From: Liolophura sinensis | Lineage: Eukaryota; Mollusca; Polyplacophora; Chitonida; Chitonidae | NCBI RefSeq assembly: GCF_032854445.1 | Contig: NC_088300.1 | Coordinates: 620,001-684,000, forward strand | Length of the DNA stretch: 64,000 nucleotides | Direction: 5' to 3' | In this document: positions 1 to 12,579 of the stretch, piece after piece | How positions within the stretch are numbered: position 1 is the first letter of the stretch | How the letters are laid out: every line of letters starts with the position of its first letter | Translations under genes and position numbers: made by a program | Notes under the pieces: model-generated | Told to the model about the DNA's origin: nothing | Database searches by the model: none | Seen by the model: the letters and a program-made list of their open reading frames with translations, nothing else

Positions 1-711
1 AGAACCGTAGTTACAGATTAAGTTCCCTTTCGTAGGCCATTCGCACATGCAACATGTTACTGTACAAAATTTCTTAGTCTATAAGAAACACTGTGTGCAT
101 TATACACCGGTTCAACATTTCTTTAACCAACTTAATGGAAAAGACCTCTAAAAATCAAAGGAAACATCACTAAAAACATCATTTGAAACTATGAATAAAA
201 ATACTTTCATTTATTTATTTATTAATTTATTTTTTTAGTGAAAAGATTTTTGTGAAAAGAGTTAATGACGTTCAAACATCTGAATTCTAAGGTAGGCTTT
301 TGGACCATACTATCACAGTTTAAGAACTCTGGCGTTACAGGAAGTTTTTCCTGTAATCACAACACACTGAATATTGGAATAACTCTTGTTACCCATGAGT
401 AAACGGTTACTGAAACAATGTTCCCCAAACTTCCTTCCCTCTGGTGAAGGGAAAAATGCTGATGTGACGTCAGAGTTCCTAGATACCGTCAGTACAGGTC
501 ATAACACCCACCATAGTATTCAAATATTTGCGTGTCTTTCACAACACTCTTTAAAAAAAATCTGAACGCCTAGATTTCAGTCGTATCTATGATGAACCTT
601 ACTTCATATTTTAGTTTTCTTTTACCCCATGCACCTGGGTATCCTAACTGTTGTCAATCAAACAGGATTACTATAATTTATGTAAGAAAAACAATGTGTC
701 TTTATATATAC
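1..711. other. Kinesin intron sequence, no exon recognised
   Basis: This AT-rich sequence lies downstream of kinesin exon 6 on the minus strand. I found no kinesin motif on the minus strand and no tandem array. Confidence 0.5.
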
Positions 712-875
712 CTGATGACGTTGCCTAATGTGGACAGTGACTGATTGATGGCCGAGCCTTCCTTAAGCCTGTCCCCTGTTGCCCCGGTGGAGTCTGCCCT
801 TTCACTTCCGGCCAAGTCCACCAGGTTTATCTCACTGCTCTTTGTGGTACTCTCGCCAAACTCGTTCTCAAACAC
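712..875 (-). CDS. KIF28: Kinesin coding exon 6, switch II
   Basis: This 164-base exon encodes [17 protein letters not shown] (switch II and relay helix) and then [15 protein letters not shown]. It ends in phase 2 at a GTATAT donor. The following exon should start with the VPYRDS-type motif but is not seen in bases 1-711, so it lies off the window. Confidence 0.87.
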
Positions 876-3800
876 CTATACCGATTACAATATGCAAATG
901 CCATATTTATTGTATGCCATGTAACATATCGGTACGGTGTTATTATTATTTTCATAAATTTAGGCAGGTGAAACGTTACTTGACACAATATAGCTTTATT
1001 AATAAAACTGGTTACGGAAATTTGACATTGGATACTGTTTTACCATCTGACGGCCCAAACCATAATTTGACATTGGATGCTGTTTTACCATCTGACGGCC
1101 CAAACCATGATTTGACATTGGGTCCTGTTTTACCATCTGACGGCCCAAACCATGATTTGACATTGGGTACTGTTTTTTCCATTTGACGGCCCAAACCATG
1201 ATTTGACACTGGATACTGTTTTACCATCTGACGGCCCAAATCATGATTTCACATTGGGTATTGTTTTACCATCTGATGGCCCAAACCATGATTTGACACT
1301 GGATACTGTTTTACCATCTGACGGGCCAAATCATGATTTGACACTAGATACTGTTTTACCATCTGACGGCCCAAACCATGATTTGACATTGGGTACTGTT
1401 TTACCATCTGACGGCCCAAACCATGATTTGACATTGGGTACTGTTTTACCATCTGACGGCCCAAACCATGATTTGACATTGGGTACTGTTTTACCATCTG
1501 ACGGCCCAAACAATGGGGTGAATACTTCCGTGACTGTATAAAGTCGTCCTGAAGAATGAGCTTAACAATAATTGCAACGACTATGTTTGATATATCATGG
1601 ACTTCATGTCACTCTTTTATCCTCTTATCCGTTATAACATACATCTGCTGACATATATAGACGGGTACCTGGTTAAACTTGACAGTGATGACCATGTGAG
1701 AGCGACTACTCGTGGCATTCATGTTGGTAGAGGCCGTCGTTCGCTTCACCGTACCCTGTTCCATCAGTTTCTCTATCTGCTCGTAGTTCTTCACCGGAAC
1801 ATGCTGGCAGGAAGGTCAAAACAACGCAAATGTTAGAATAAGAACAGTGAAGAGTGAAGGTAAGAAAATTTGGATGTGTTCTGGGATCTGGTATATTGTG
1901 TATAAGTTCTGGGGATCTGGTTTACTGGGTATCAGTTCTGGGGATCTGGTATATCGTGTGTAAGTTCTGGGGATCTGGTATATTGTGTATAAGTTCTGGG
2001 GATCTGGTTTATTGGGTATAAGTTCTGGGGATCTGGTTTATTGGGTATCAGTTCTGGGGATCTGGTATATCGTGTGTAAGTTCTAGGGATCTGGAATATT
2101 GTGTACAAGTTCTGTGGATCTGGTATATTGTGTATAAGCTCTGGGGATGTGGTATATTGTGTGTAAGCTCTGTGGATCTGGAATATTGTGTGTAAGCTCT
2201 GGGGATGTGGTATATTGTGTGTAAGCTCTGTGGATCTGGTTTATTGGGTATCAGTTCTGGGGATCTGGTATATCGTGTGTAAGTTCTGGGGATCTGGTAT
2301 ATCGTGTGTAAGTTCTGGGGATCTGGTATATTGTGTATAAGTTCTGGGGATCTGGTTTATTGGGTATAAGTTCTGGGGATCTGGTTTATTGGGTATCAGT
2401 TCTGGGGATCTGGTATATCGTGTGTAAGGTCTGGGGATCTGGAATATTGTGTACAAGTTCTGGGGATCTGGTATATTGTGTATAAGCTCTGGGGATCTGG
2501 TATATTGTGTATACGCTCTGGGGATGTGGTATATTGTGTGTAAGCTCTGTGGATCTGGAATATTGTGTGTAAGCTCTGGGGATGTGGTATATATGTGTGT
2601 AGTATGCTGTATTCTGTTCGTAACACATATTGTGTGAGTATTCTATATTACGAGAGAATGATGGTGGATTTACGTTTATTGCAGTAATATTATGGCAATC
2701 ATTGTATTATGTAAATGGTGATTACTAACAATATGAATGTGGTTACTAACAATCTGAGTGTGGTTACTAACAATATGATTGTGATTACTAAGGTCATTAT
2801 AATGATTACTAAGGTCATGGTAAAGTGCTAAATTGAACGGGACTTTATAATCTTTGTTATGTTCGAAAAGCTTGTCTTGTACATCTGAGGGGTCTGATGG
2901 CTTAAAAAAATTAACACTTTCCCGTCAACAAACACCACCCGGGTAGGTTATCCAAATGATCCTAATATATGGCGCATGGAGCTTCAGTCCAAGCTGGCCA
3001 CGCTTACCTCCCCTAGCACGGTTGTACACAGCAGGCCATATAACAACGACATTGACTAATGATGATGTCATTCACCTGGTACACAGAGGTCGCTACTCCA
3101 ACAGTTTTAATAGCCTCTTCAGCCTTCTTGAACTTGAAAGTGTAAATAAATGTGTGAAACTTATGAACCTCAAACAAAGATAAATCAGAGGGTGTCGTGT
3201 AGTATTTCAATAGTCCTTTATATGCAGACCAAATCTGTGTGGTTTCTATATGTAAAAAACTCTATGCAGATCAGTATTTTAGAGGTTGTGTTTGTACAAA
3301 ACCTTTATGGAGACTAATACTGTGTTTGTACATAAATTTATGGAGGCTAATACTGCGCTTGTACATAACTTTATGGAGCTTAATACTGCGTTTGTACATA
3401 ACTTTATGAAGACTAATACTGCGTTTGTACATAAATTTAAGGAGGCTAATACTGTTTTTTGTACATAACTTTATCGAGACTAATACTGTATTTGCACGGA
3501 ATTTTATGGAGACTAATACTGCGGTTGTACAGAACTTTATGGAGACTCACACTGTGTTTGAATGGAACTTTATGGAGACTAATACTGTATTTGCACGGAA
3601 CTTTATGGACACTAATACTGTATTTGCACGGAACTTTATGGAGACTAATACTGTGTTTGCACAGATCTTTATGGAGACTAATACTGTGTTTGCACGGAAC
3701 TTTATAGAGACTAATACTGTATTTGCACGGAACTTTATGGAGACTAATACTGTGTTTGCACGGAACTTTATGGAGACTAATACTGTATTTGCAGAGAACT

Positions 3801-6800
3801 TTATGGACACTAACACTTTGTTTGCAGAGAACTTTATGGACACTAACACTTTGTTTGCAGAGAACTTTATGGACACTAACACTGTGTTTGCACAAAACTT
3901 CATGGAGACTAACACTGTATTTGCACAAAACTTTATGGAGACTAACACTGTATTTGCACAAAACTTTATGGAGACTAACACTGTATTTGCACAAAACTTT
4001 ATGGAGACTGATACTGTATAGGTGGATGTTTCATATTGACTTTTACGGAGACATACTGCGAGTGACGTACATTTATTTGCATAAAACTTCATGGAGACTA
4101 AAACTGTACAGGTTGTATTTATAGTGATTTTTATGAAGGTCAATGCTACGGGCTACATACGTTTAAGCAGGCAAACACTGCGTGAGTCGTATCTCAGTCC
4201 CACATATGCCTCACAAAGGACAAGTGCCTGAAACTGGTGATAATTGGCCAATCACACAAACACAATGGCCATCTCTCCGTCTGTCCACCTTTTCCGTCTG
4301 TCCGTTTTTCATTTGTACCTCTGTTAATCTGTCTGTCTTTCATCTGTCCGCCTATCACGCTTTCATTTCCGGACAGTAACTCCTCCAAATATTATCCGAC
4401 TTTTTTTTAGTTGAGCCTCAGATTACGTTTGAAAACAAGATTTGCACATTTAACGATTTCCTGAATTCTGGTTTGTCGTTGGGCGGCGTATAATAACCCC
4501 TTCAATATTTTCCGATTATGAAATTTTATATGTAGCTTCGTTTTGTGGCCGCTCACACCCAGGTCACGTGAGGGGCCACAAACGAAACCGTCGTTGATCC
4601 ATGCACAGTTACCGTGTCATGAATTATCTGACTCGCTAACGGTCGCTAACCGTCACACCGTCAGGAAATGCTAGCGGTCTGAACCAGGAGACAGAAATCC
4701 AAATATGGAATGACCAATCACAATGTTTTTCATTTGAAAATATGCTAGGCTCAGTTAACTGTGAATGTGTCTGTCCATTTCAAATCACAAGGCGAGTTTA
4801 ACCGCGTCTGCATATTCATGCAGGCGGAATGCAAAGTAATCGTTGCCCATCCAATCACTGAAAACACTGAATATATCCCGTTACAACATACACATATCTG
4901 TGTCTGAATCATCAAGGCTATTGCTAGACAGATTATAATCTAGTCTGCCTATCAGATTATCACAGCTAACAGAGCTTTTTCAGGATACCTTAACCGTTTA
5001 TTAGCGAGAAACTATCAAGTGACACCGTGTTATACATGTGGCAGCTGACTCGATGGCGATCGTGCGTGCTACAGTGCGGAGACAAGTTTGACGCTACAAA
5101 GTCAAAGTGGTATAGCTCTAACATATATCATGGACTTATCAGAAATGTGTGTGGATTCATTAGATATCCTATCTCCCCAAAGATGCCATTGACGTCCAAA
5201 TCAAACTAAATTTTTGAAACAGCGTTCTCTATACCTAAGAAAACGTCTATTAAATAATCTGAATAAATGGGTGTATAAGGTCTACAATAATCTTTTTATA
5301 TATATTCACAAAGCAACTTTCAAACACTTGTTTACAAAATTCTCTTACTAGAGAAAAAAATTTAAAAAACGTTAGTAGTTATTTTAAGTATAATGAACAT
5401 GATATGGTCATGATTTCCATGCCTGCCGGTGAAATATTATTCTCATCGCTCTACACTATGCAATCAAGTATCAGCTTCGTGGTGAATCAAATAATAAATC
5501 TTTCGGAACTTTGGACGTCTAAATCGATACAATGTGTTTTGTAACATCAATTCATTGTAGAGAATTAATATAAATATTAAGGAGATCTTGTTTTAAATTT
5601 TATTTTAAAACGCAGATTTTAGCGTTTTGTGTCTTTTGGCACTCACATACTGGGTTTTATACAATCTAATATATAATCTATATGAATTCTTTACCTGTTA
5701 AGTTTTGCATGTACAGTCTGTCAATTTTTCCTTATTCCGACATATCTGTTATCATTCATTTTGTTATCATCTCTGTAAATGGACCTTGCTGCCTGTATGA
5801 GATGAGTAAGTAAACTAATATAAACTAACATAAACTAAACTAACATAAACTAAACTAACATAAACTAAACTCTAATAAACTTTTTCTCATTATGACACAT
5901 GTGTTGTACTTTATGTGGTGCACAAAATAAAGTCATGCGAATACCTTGAGACCCTCTACGTAGAATCCCGAACTGGGGCTTTGTCGGATCTTTAAGCCTC
6001 CAGCCTGAGGACATCTGTCGGTGCTCAGTAAATCCTTGATTTGCTCATTGTAGATCTCCAGCATACTGAAGGAAACCTAAAAATAACAAAACTTCAGGAA
6101 GGAACTGTTGGATCGTGTAAAATGAGGACGTACATGTGCTTATTTCGTACCACATGGAACACCGGGATAGCCCAGTGGTACGACAGATACGGACACCAGG
6201 ATTGCCCAGCGGTACGACAGATTTGGGCACCAGGACAGCCCAGTGACACGACAGATATGTACACCAGGATAGCTCAGTGGGAGGACAGATATGGACAACA
6301 GGACAACACAGTGATACGAGAAATATGGACACCAGGATAGCCCAGTGGTACCATAGATATAGGCATCAGATAGCTCAGTTGTCCGACAGATATAGACACC
6401 AGATGGCCAAGCGGTATGAAAAATATAGAGACCAGGATGGCCCAGCAGTACGAAAGATGTGAACACCTGGATAGCCCAGCGGTACAAGAAATATGGACAC
6501 CAGGATAGCCCAGTGGTACGAGAGATAAGGACACCTGGATAACTCAGAGATACGAGAGATATGGACACCAGGATAGCCCAGCGATAGAACAGATATGGAC
6601 ACCAGGTTAGCCCAGTGATACGAGAGGTATGGACACCAGGACAGCCCAGTGATACGACAGATATGGACACCAGGATAGCCCAGCGGTACCAGAGATATGG
6701 ACACAAGGATAGCTCAGTAATACGACAGATATGGACACCGGGATAACTCAGGGGTACGACAGACTTGGACCACAATTGCAGCCCTGTTGCACGACAGATA

Positions 6801-9800
6801 AGCCAGCAATATTACAGTGATGACGTTTTTAAAATACTGTAGGAAATTTCAAAAACAAATTGAGGAACAGTGATTGATTGCAAAAGGTAAATATAATGTG
6901 TGTGAAACAATCTATAATGCTTTACGAACCAAACATTTTGACAACTGTAACCCACACTGTGATAGTAGTACCAAGCCATAGTCAGTATGGTATACAGTGG
7001 GAGATATTTTACCTGCAGTTGTTTCTTCTGGTCTTTATTGTCCTCTATAGCCTTGAACAATTCCCCGCATGTGATTGGTACAATGCCCTTGTTGGGACCA
7101 TAGCCTATCATAGAGTAGCTTTTCCCCGAGCCCGTCTGTCCATAGGCGAACAAAGCGGCATTATAGCCCTGCCATGCATTATCCAGCACGCCTTTACCAA
7201 CGTCATTAAATACTCTTTTCTGGAAAGAAAAGGAAACGTAATTTGTTGAACATAATACAACCAAGGACTTAAAATAAGGACAGTTCGGTCAGAAACGTTT
7301 TGAATGTATACTATGTTGATCCAGAAGAATCTGCATGGTACAGTGATGTTTTTGTTGCATCCCAAACATAGCTGAATTCATCTGATATTTCCAGATAACT
7401 AAAACTCTTTGATCTCAACTTTACCTGATCAGCGTAAGAGGACTGGGCTGAGCTAGGGACCAAAACCCCAGCCTCGTTCTCGTGGTAACTGTCATGTGAC
7501 CAGTAAGAATGGTCGAAGGAGAAGACCTTGGTGTCGCCATTTTGTGGGTTTTTGATCACTGTTGTTCCTTTGTTCATGGAGATGATACATTTTGAACCCG
7601 CCGTCTTCTCTCGCTTTAAAACAAAAAAAAAATGCATTGGCTAGAGTGTTCTCTGGAAAGTACTATAATTTAAACTGCAATTTTAACTCAGATGGTCTGA
7701 AGGTACCCCATGATGGGTGGGGATTTAGTCAGATATTCACTGAGCAGCCGGTCAGGTAGCCGGTGGTGAGTAGGGATTTAGTCAGATATTCACTAAGCAG
7801 CCTGTCAGGGAGCCTTGCAGTGAGTGGGGATTCAGCCAGATGTTCACTAAGCAGCCCGTCAGAAACCTTGCGGTAAGTGGGGATTTAGTCAGATATTCAC
7901 TAAGCACTCTGTCAAGAACCTGGCGGTGAGTAGGGATTTAGTCAGATATTCACTAAACAGTCTGTCAGGTACCTGGAGGTGAGTGTGGATTTAGTCAGAT
8001 ATTCACTGAGCAGCCGGTCAGGTAGCCGGTGGTGAGTAGGGATTTAGTCAGATATTCACTAAGCAGCCTGTCAGGAGCCTTGCAGTGAGTGGGGATTCAG
8101 CCAGATGTTCACTAAGCAGCCTGTCAGAAACCTTGCGGTAAGTGGGGATTTAGTCAGATATTCACTAAGCACTCTGTCAAGAACCTGGCGGTGAGTAGGG
8201 ATTTAGTCAGATATTCACTAAACAGCCTGTCAGGTACCCCGCGATGGGTGGGGAGTCTGTCAGGTACCTGGAGGTGTGTGTCGATTTAGTCAGATATTCA
8301 CTAAAACAGTCTGTCAGGAACCTGGCGGTGAGTAGGAATTTAGTCAGATATTCACTAAAACAGTCTGTCAGGTACCTGGAGGTGAGTGTGGATTTAGTCA
8401 GATATTTCAATATGCAGCTTGTCAGGTAGCTGGCGGTGAGTAGGGGTTTAGTCCGATATTCACTAAGCAGCCTGTCAGGAACCTTGCGGTGTGTGGGGAT
8501 TTAGCCAGATATTCACTAAGCAGCCTGTCAGGAACCTTGCAGTAAGTGGGGATTTAGTAAGATATTGACGTGTCTGGCGGTGGGTGGGGATTTAGTAAGA
8601 TATTGACGTGTCTGGCGGTGGGTGGTGATTTAGTCAGATATTGACGTGTCTGGCGGTGGGTGGTGATTCAGTCAGATATTGACCGGTCTGGCGGTGAATG
8701 TGGTTTTAGTCAGATATTGACCGGTCTGGCAGTGGGTGGTGACTCAGTCAGATATTGACCGGTCTGGCGGTGGGTGGTGACAGTCAGATATTGACCGGTC
8801 TGGCGGTGGGTAGTGACTCAGTCAGATATTGACCGGTCTGGCGGTGGGTGGTGACAGTCAGATATTGACCGGCCTGGTGGTGGGTGGTGACTCAGTCAGA
8901 TATTGACCGGTCTGGCGGTGGGTGGTGACAGTCAGATATTGACCGGCCTGGTGGTGGGTGGTGATTCAGTCAGATATTGACCGGCCTGGCGGTGGGTGGT
9001 GACTCAGTCAGATATTGACCGGTCTGGCGGTGGGTGGTGACAGTCAGATATTGACCGGTCTGGCGGTGGGTGGTAATTAAGTCAAACCAATGGAACTGTT
9101 CCAGTGCTAAGGCGTACAATAACGTTTCCTAAAAACCGTAAATACCCTCTTTACGACTTTGGGCGATGGGAGAGAATCGTTCAAAACATCCAGGATCTGA
9201 TCCCAATCCCGATCACAACCAAAACGCCAAAGCCCAAGCACATCCGGGTTACCACCAACATTTAATGGATTGGTGATTTGTCCGAGCCCAAACAGTGCAC
9301 CAAATTTGATCCAAATGGATCTTTTTGTCCCTTTTCCGGTAGAGTTGCTGACAGACAGACAGATAACTAAAATGCAAATGGATCTTTTTGTCCCTTTTCC
9401 GGTAGAGCTGCTGTCAGACAGACAGATAAATAAACATGGAAGTAAATGTACTGCTATTAAATATTGAAGTTCTTAGAATAAAAGCGATGGTTCTTAGAAT
9501 AAAAGCGATGGTTCTTAGAAAACTACTTCCTGAACGAAAACTATAGTTGATATTCATTGACTTCATCATATTGACAGCTTTTGAAAAGTGAAACAAGGCC
9601 TGTATGTGCTTGACCCTACATGTGCCTGCTAGGATGACCCTATACGAACCTGCTAGGATGACCCTATATGTGCCTTCTCGGATGACCCTATACCTACCTG
9701 CTAGAATGACCCTATACGTACCTGCTGGGATGACCCTATACGTACCTGCTAGGATGACCCTATATGTGCCTTCTCGGATGACCCTATATCTACCTGCTAG

Positions 9801-11819
9801 GATGACCTTATATGTACCAGCTAGGATCCTATATGTACCTGCTAGGATGACCCTATATGTCATGTACTGGTGAATCCAGTTGACAGCCCTGAGTTGACAG
9901 TTGTCATTACTTCACCACTTCCGTGTCTTAAATTTGATATAATTAAAAACAAATAAAACAAGTGAAAACAACCGCCAATCTATAATTTGGACAAAGTCAT
10001 TCAACCACCATTGAAAATATCTCTTCCATTTCTCAAATGTGATATTTCAACAAGTCATCACAAGGTGTACGGACACAGACTGTCAATATTTTGTTTAAGT
10101 AGTCATGCAAACAGTAAGCGAATGATTTGTATGCAAAACCACCAATCACATAAAAGCAACCTGTATGTATTCGATCAAGACACCCAAAATAACAAAAAAA
10201 AACTGTTGCTCATCTGCCAGTCCAATGAGATGTGGCGTAAAACCATAACTATTCAGCATTCCCCTGGCACCCAATCCTAAATGGTTACGTGCCCGTAATC
10301 AGCGATTTCCCAGGTGTTAGAATCCACGGAAATACCAGCTTAGTGGGGTACAGGTAGAGTGGCATACTTCACAGTTAATCAGTCGTGACGCTAATGGAAG
10401 TGTGCTGGGTTGGGGTCGGGGAGAGCATAGCCTTGATTAGAACTGTGTATAATGATACTAAGAAACAGGGGATAGGGGCGGAGCTTACCAGTACAGTATT
10501 TCGGTCTACTATGACAACAGGTGTTATGACATGCAGGCCCTGAACAAAGCAGATGGTAGGAAAATAGCAAACACTAGGCATTGACTTCACTTGGTTTTGC
10601 GCAGCGAACACTTATACATATGATAAACTTATTATTATTAAAACTGTTATCTGTATTGGACGATATAATCAAATGTCTATAGGACGATTTGTCCTGGACA
10701 GTTTCGATCTTGGACAATCTATAGGCCACTCGTTTGTGACGAATCCACTCTGAAAGAATGACTTGTTATAGGATTAAGTTCTTCCATCTGATTTTGTCTG
10801 TAACTAACTACACTCTTAAACGATTTTCCAACATCATTTGAACTGAGACAGTGTGATATATCCAACTTGAAACCTTCAAGTACTTAGGCTTCAATCCGTA
10901 AAGAATTGGTCATACTGTAGGCATACACCAACGTGAGTATATGCCAAATATTTATGAATAAAATATATGCACTTCAATTATTAAACATGCAGACACTATA
11001 GAGGCTTCACTGATGGCGATTAGAGTTCATGAAATATGGATAACTTGCTTCAACGCTTAAACCACCGGCGCTGAAATAATTAAAAATAACTTTGTATTGT
11101 AACTTTCCTCTACTCAAGGTCTAATATTAAAATTGCAGAAAATACATAACACATTATAAATTTACCTGTTTATATCGAAAATTTCGTTCGTTCTGTTAAT
11201 GATATTTGGTCAAAAGGCAGTGCTGGATTAAAATAATATAATGAATCATCTTTCCATATGTCCAAATGTCCGTTGATTTCGCTGAATTATTATGGTACAG
11301 ATGCAATGCGAAATGACTGATAGACTGGCCTGGTTAATGTGACTGATGAATTTGACTGACGATTGAGGTTGAGTATGACTGATAGACTTGCCTAACCTGG
11401 TTAAACAATTAAGGCTGATAGATTTGACTGACGGTTGAATATGACTGATAGGCTTGACTGACGGTTGAATATGACCGACAGGCTTGACTAACCTGCTTAA
11501 AAAGGTTGATAGATTTGACGGACGGCTTAATATGACTGACAAACTTGACTGACGGTTGAATATGACTGATAGACTTGACTAACCTGCTTAAATAAGGTTG
11601 ATAGATTTGACTGACGGTTGAATATGACTAATAGACTTGACTAACCTGCTTAAATAACGTTGATAAACTTGACTGACGGTTGAATATGACAGATTAACTT
11701 GACTGACCTGGTTAAGAAAGACAGTTAAAGTTTACTGGCGGTCAAAAAAGAAGATAATAACTGACCTGGCTGAAGGGTCGCACCCTGACAGCTACCTTCA
11801 CGCTGTCGGAACTTGGCAT
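712..11819 (-). CDS. KIF28: Kinesin-3 family motor protein, KIF28-like; N-terminal motor exons, 3' part outside window
   Basis: ATP-driven microtubule motor. Coding exons in transcript order are 11819-11766, 7613-7425, 7219-7013, 6076-5945, 1803-1669 and 875-712, each with GT/AG borders and matching phase. They join to about 294 residues: VAVRVRPF at residues 9-16, the kinesin-3 mark SYWSHD, P-loop GQTGSGKS at 108-115, LEIYNEQ, switch I with SSRSH at 226-230, and switch II DLAGSE at 259-264. The ATG is supported by an in-frame TAA 12 bases upstream. The last visible exon ends in phase 2 after LSTLGNVI, so the rest of the motor, the FHA region and the tail lie beyond the left edge. [23 protein letters not shown] and [15 protein letters not shown] suit KIF28 better than KIF1 or KIF13, but the exact paralogue is inferred. 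Every intron is rich in tandem repeats. Confidence 0.85.
1015..1520. repeat. 45-bp minisatellite, about 11 copies
   Basis: The unit contains accatctgacggcccaaacc. It lies in the kinesin intron between exons 5 and 6. Since 45 is a multiple of three, both strands stay open over long stretches, giving spurious reading frames. Confidence 0.95.
1669..1803 (-). CDS. KIF28: Kinesin coding exon 5, switch I
   Basis: The exon has 45 codons in phase 0. It contains [13 protein letters not shown], the switch I signature that coordinates Mg-ATP. It begins [17 protein letters not shown] directly after the acceptor ctgccag and ends before a GTACCC donor. Confidence 0.87.
1865..2625. repeat. 29-bp minisatellite with higher-order structure
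   Basis: The unit is of the form ttctggggatctggtatatt plus about nine more bases. Blocks of variant units recur in the same order at about 1.9-2.24 kb and 2.24-2.6 kb, so a multi-unit segment was itself duplicated. Located in the kinesin intron before exon 5. Confidence 0.92.
3285..4020. repeat. 33-bp minisatellite, about 22 copies
   Basis: The unit contains gagactaatactgtatttgc. The period is a multiple of three, so frames of up to 198 codons appear on both strands as artefacts. Located in the long kinesin intron between exons 4 and 5. Confidence 0.95.
4021..5944. other. Kinesin intron, mostly unique sequence
   Basis: No exon or RNA gene was recognised. It ends with a short run of ataaactaaactaac-type repeats at about 5815-5880, next to exon 4. 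Confidence 0.5.
5945..6076 (-). CDS. KIF28: Kinesin coding exon 4
   Basis: The exon has 44 codons in phase 0. [17 protein letters not shown] is the conserved kinesin beta strand before loop 8, followed by GLKIRQSP and GFYVEGLK. The acceptor is atttttag and the donor is GTATTC. Confidence 0.85.
6155..6775. repeat. 34-bp minisatellite, about 18 copies
   Basis: The unit contains gacaccaggatagcccagtg. It begins about 80 bases upstream, in transcript sense, of kinesin exon 4. Copies vary by point changes and small indels. Confidence 0.93.
7013..7219 (-). CDS. KIF28: Kinesin coding exon 3, P-loop
   Basis: The exon has 69 codons in phase 0. It encodes the Walker A nucleotide-binding loop GQTGSGKS within [19 protein letters not shown], followed by [15 protein letters not shown]. 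This is the strongest single piece of evidence for a kinesin motor here. The donor is GTAAAA. Confidence 0.9.
7425..7613 (-). CDS. KIF28: Kinesin coding exon 2
   Basis: The exon has 63 codons from REKTAGSKC to [10 protein letters not shown], in phase 0 at both ends. It includes the [12 protein letters not shown] stretch typical of kinesin-3 motors. The acceptor follows a T-rich tract (ttttaaag) and the donor is GTAAAG. Confidence 0.85.
7690..8560. repeat. About 53-bp minisatellite, about 15 copies
   Basis: The unit contains gatttagtcagatattcact followed by an agcagcctgtcagg-like half. A block of several variant units near 7.72-7.97 kb recurs near 7.99-8.23 kb. Located in kinesin intron 1. 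Confidence 0.9.
8560..9085. repeat. 38-bp minisatellite continuing the preceding array
   Basis: The unit contains ttgaccggtctggcggtggg, with 33-base variants lacking ctcag. It shares the cagatatt core with the 53-bp array next to it, so the two probably arose from one repeat by shortening. Confidence 0.92.
9310..9432. repeat. Short direct duplication
   Basis: Two copies, about 60 bases apart, of a segment containing atggatctttttgtccctt and ending in gacagacagacagata. Confidence 0.8.
9610..9865. repeat. 24-bp minisatellite, about 11 copies
   Basis: The unit contains gatgaccctatacgtacctg. Located in kinesin intron 1. Confidence 0.93.
9870..11320. other. Kinesin intron 1, unique sequence
   Basis: No exon motif, RNA gene or array was recognised in this stretch on either strand. 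Confidence 0.45.
11325..11750. repeat. Irregular minisatellite next to kinesin exon 1 donor
   Basis: Units of about 30-45 bases are built from cttgactgacggttgaatat and cctggttaa pieces. The array ends about 15 bases from the exon 1 donor. The phrase gactgacctggttaa resembles the donor junction itself (aactgacctggctgaa on the plus strand). Confidence 0.85.
11766..11819 (-). CDS. KIF28: Kinesin coding exon 1, with start codon
   Basis: This 18-codon exon starts at ATG (11819-11817) and ends with a GTCAGT donor. It encodes [11 protein letters not shown], the first beta strand of the kinesin motor, where VRPF contacts the nucleotide. The exon is too short to stand out as an open frame. It joins in phase 0 to REKTAGSKC in the next exon, about 4.15 kb away, and the join reads as one continuous motor sequence. 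Confidence 0.85.
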
Positions 11820-12575
11820 TTTCTCTCCTGGTTAAAGGTATGTCCAGTGTACATATGACGCTCAAACTCCCAAGATTAAGTAGATGAACACTGTTAATTA
11901 CAACAGCTAACAGCCGAAATCCACATGTCCACAACACTATATTTCGACGTTCTATTCGAACCACTCCTCTCCAACCCGGTAGAACAATTTCCTGATACGA
12001 CCACGTCGTCGCAAAGACACGGCTGTACAGGAGATCACCCACGGGGTATCATATTACCACAGAACCTATCCAGGTTTCCACGGTCCCAATGTGTGTTATA
12101 CCCAGTCCGACCGATCCTAATCACAAGTGCGCTATAAACACTTCAGACCCTGTGTAAACACACCATACTGACATAAACACACAACAGTGGTTATGTCTTC
12201 GTGTGAACAAATATACTCCCAGCGACCGAAATGTACACCCCACGTGGCGGCCCGTTTGACTTTGGCTCAGGTGATATAAGGAGCTAAGGCATGTATGCAA
12301 TCAACAATGACTACACGGTTGTCAATCAGCTTCATCAGTGCTTATGAGTTTCCAAAATCCAGGATGTTTACATCACGGTTTACATTGCATGGTTACACTG
12401 AAGCCTACACCTGTCGATAGTGTCAAACCTTGGTCCGCATAACTGCGCATGTCGACATGTGACTGTTCATGAAAACTCTTTTTCCTCTTACCTGAATGTT
12501 CATCTTTAACGCTATGATTTCTTATAACCCACAAGGGAAGCCTAGGAGGAAAACTAGATACCAGCTGGATTAGCA
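11820..12575. other. 5' flank of the kinesin gene
   Basis: The sequence upstream of the kinesin ATG is unique and locally more GC-rich. An upstream promoter and 5' UTR are expected, but no core promoter element could be identified with confidence. Confidence 0.4.
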
Positions 12576-12579
12576 AATA

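Noticed and set aside
2956..3210. Short frames on both strands at about 3.0-3.2 kb as a possible kinesin exon
   Set aside because: No kinesin motif fits, and exons 4 and 5 already join in phase with no missing motor segment.
3425..4143. Overlapping frames of up to 198 codons on both strands
   Set aside because: All come from the 33-bp array and are in a kinesin intron.
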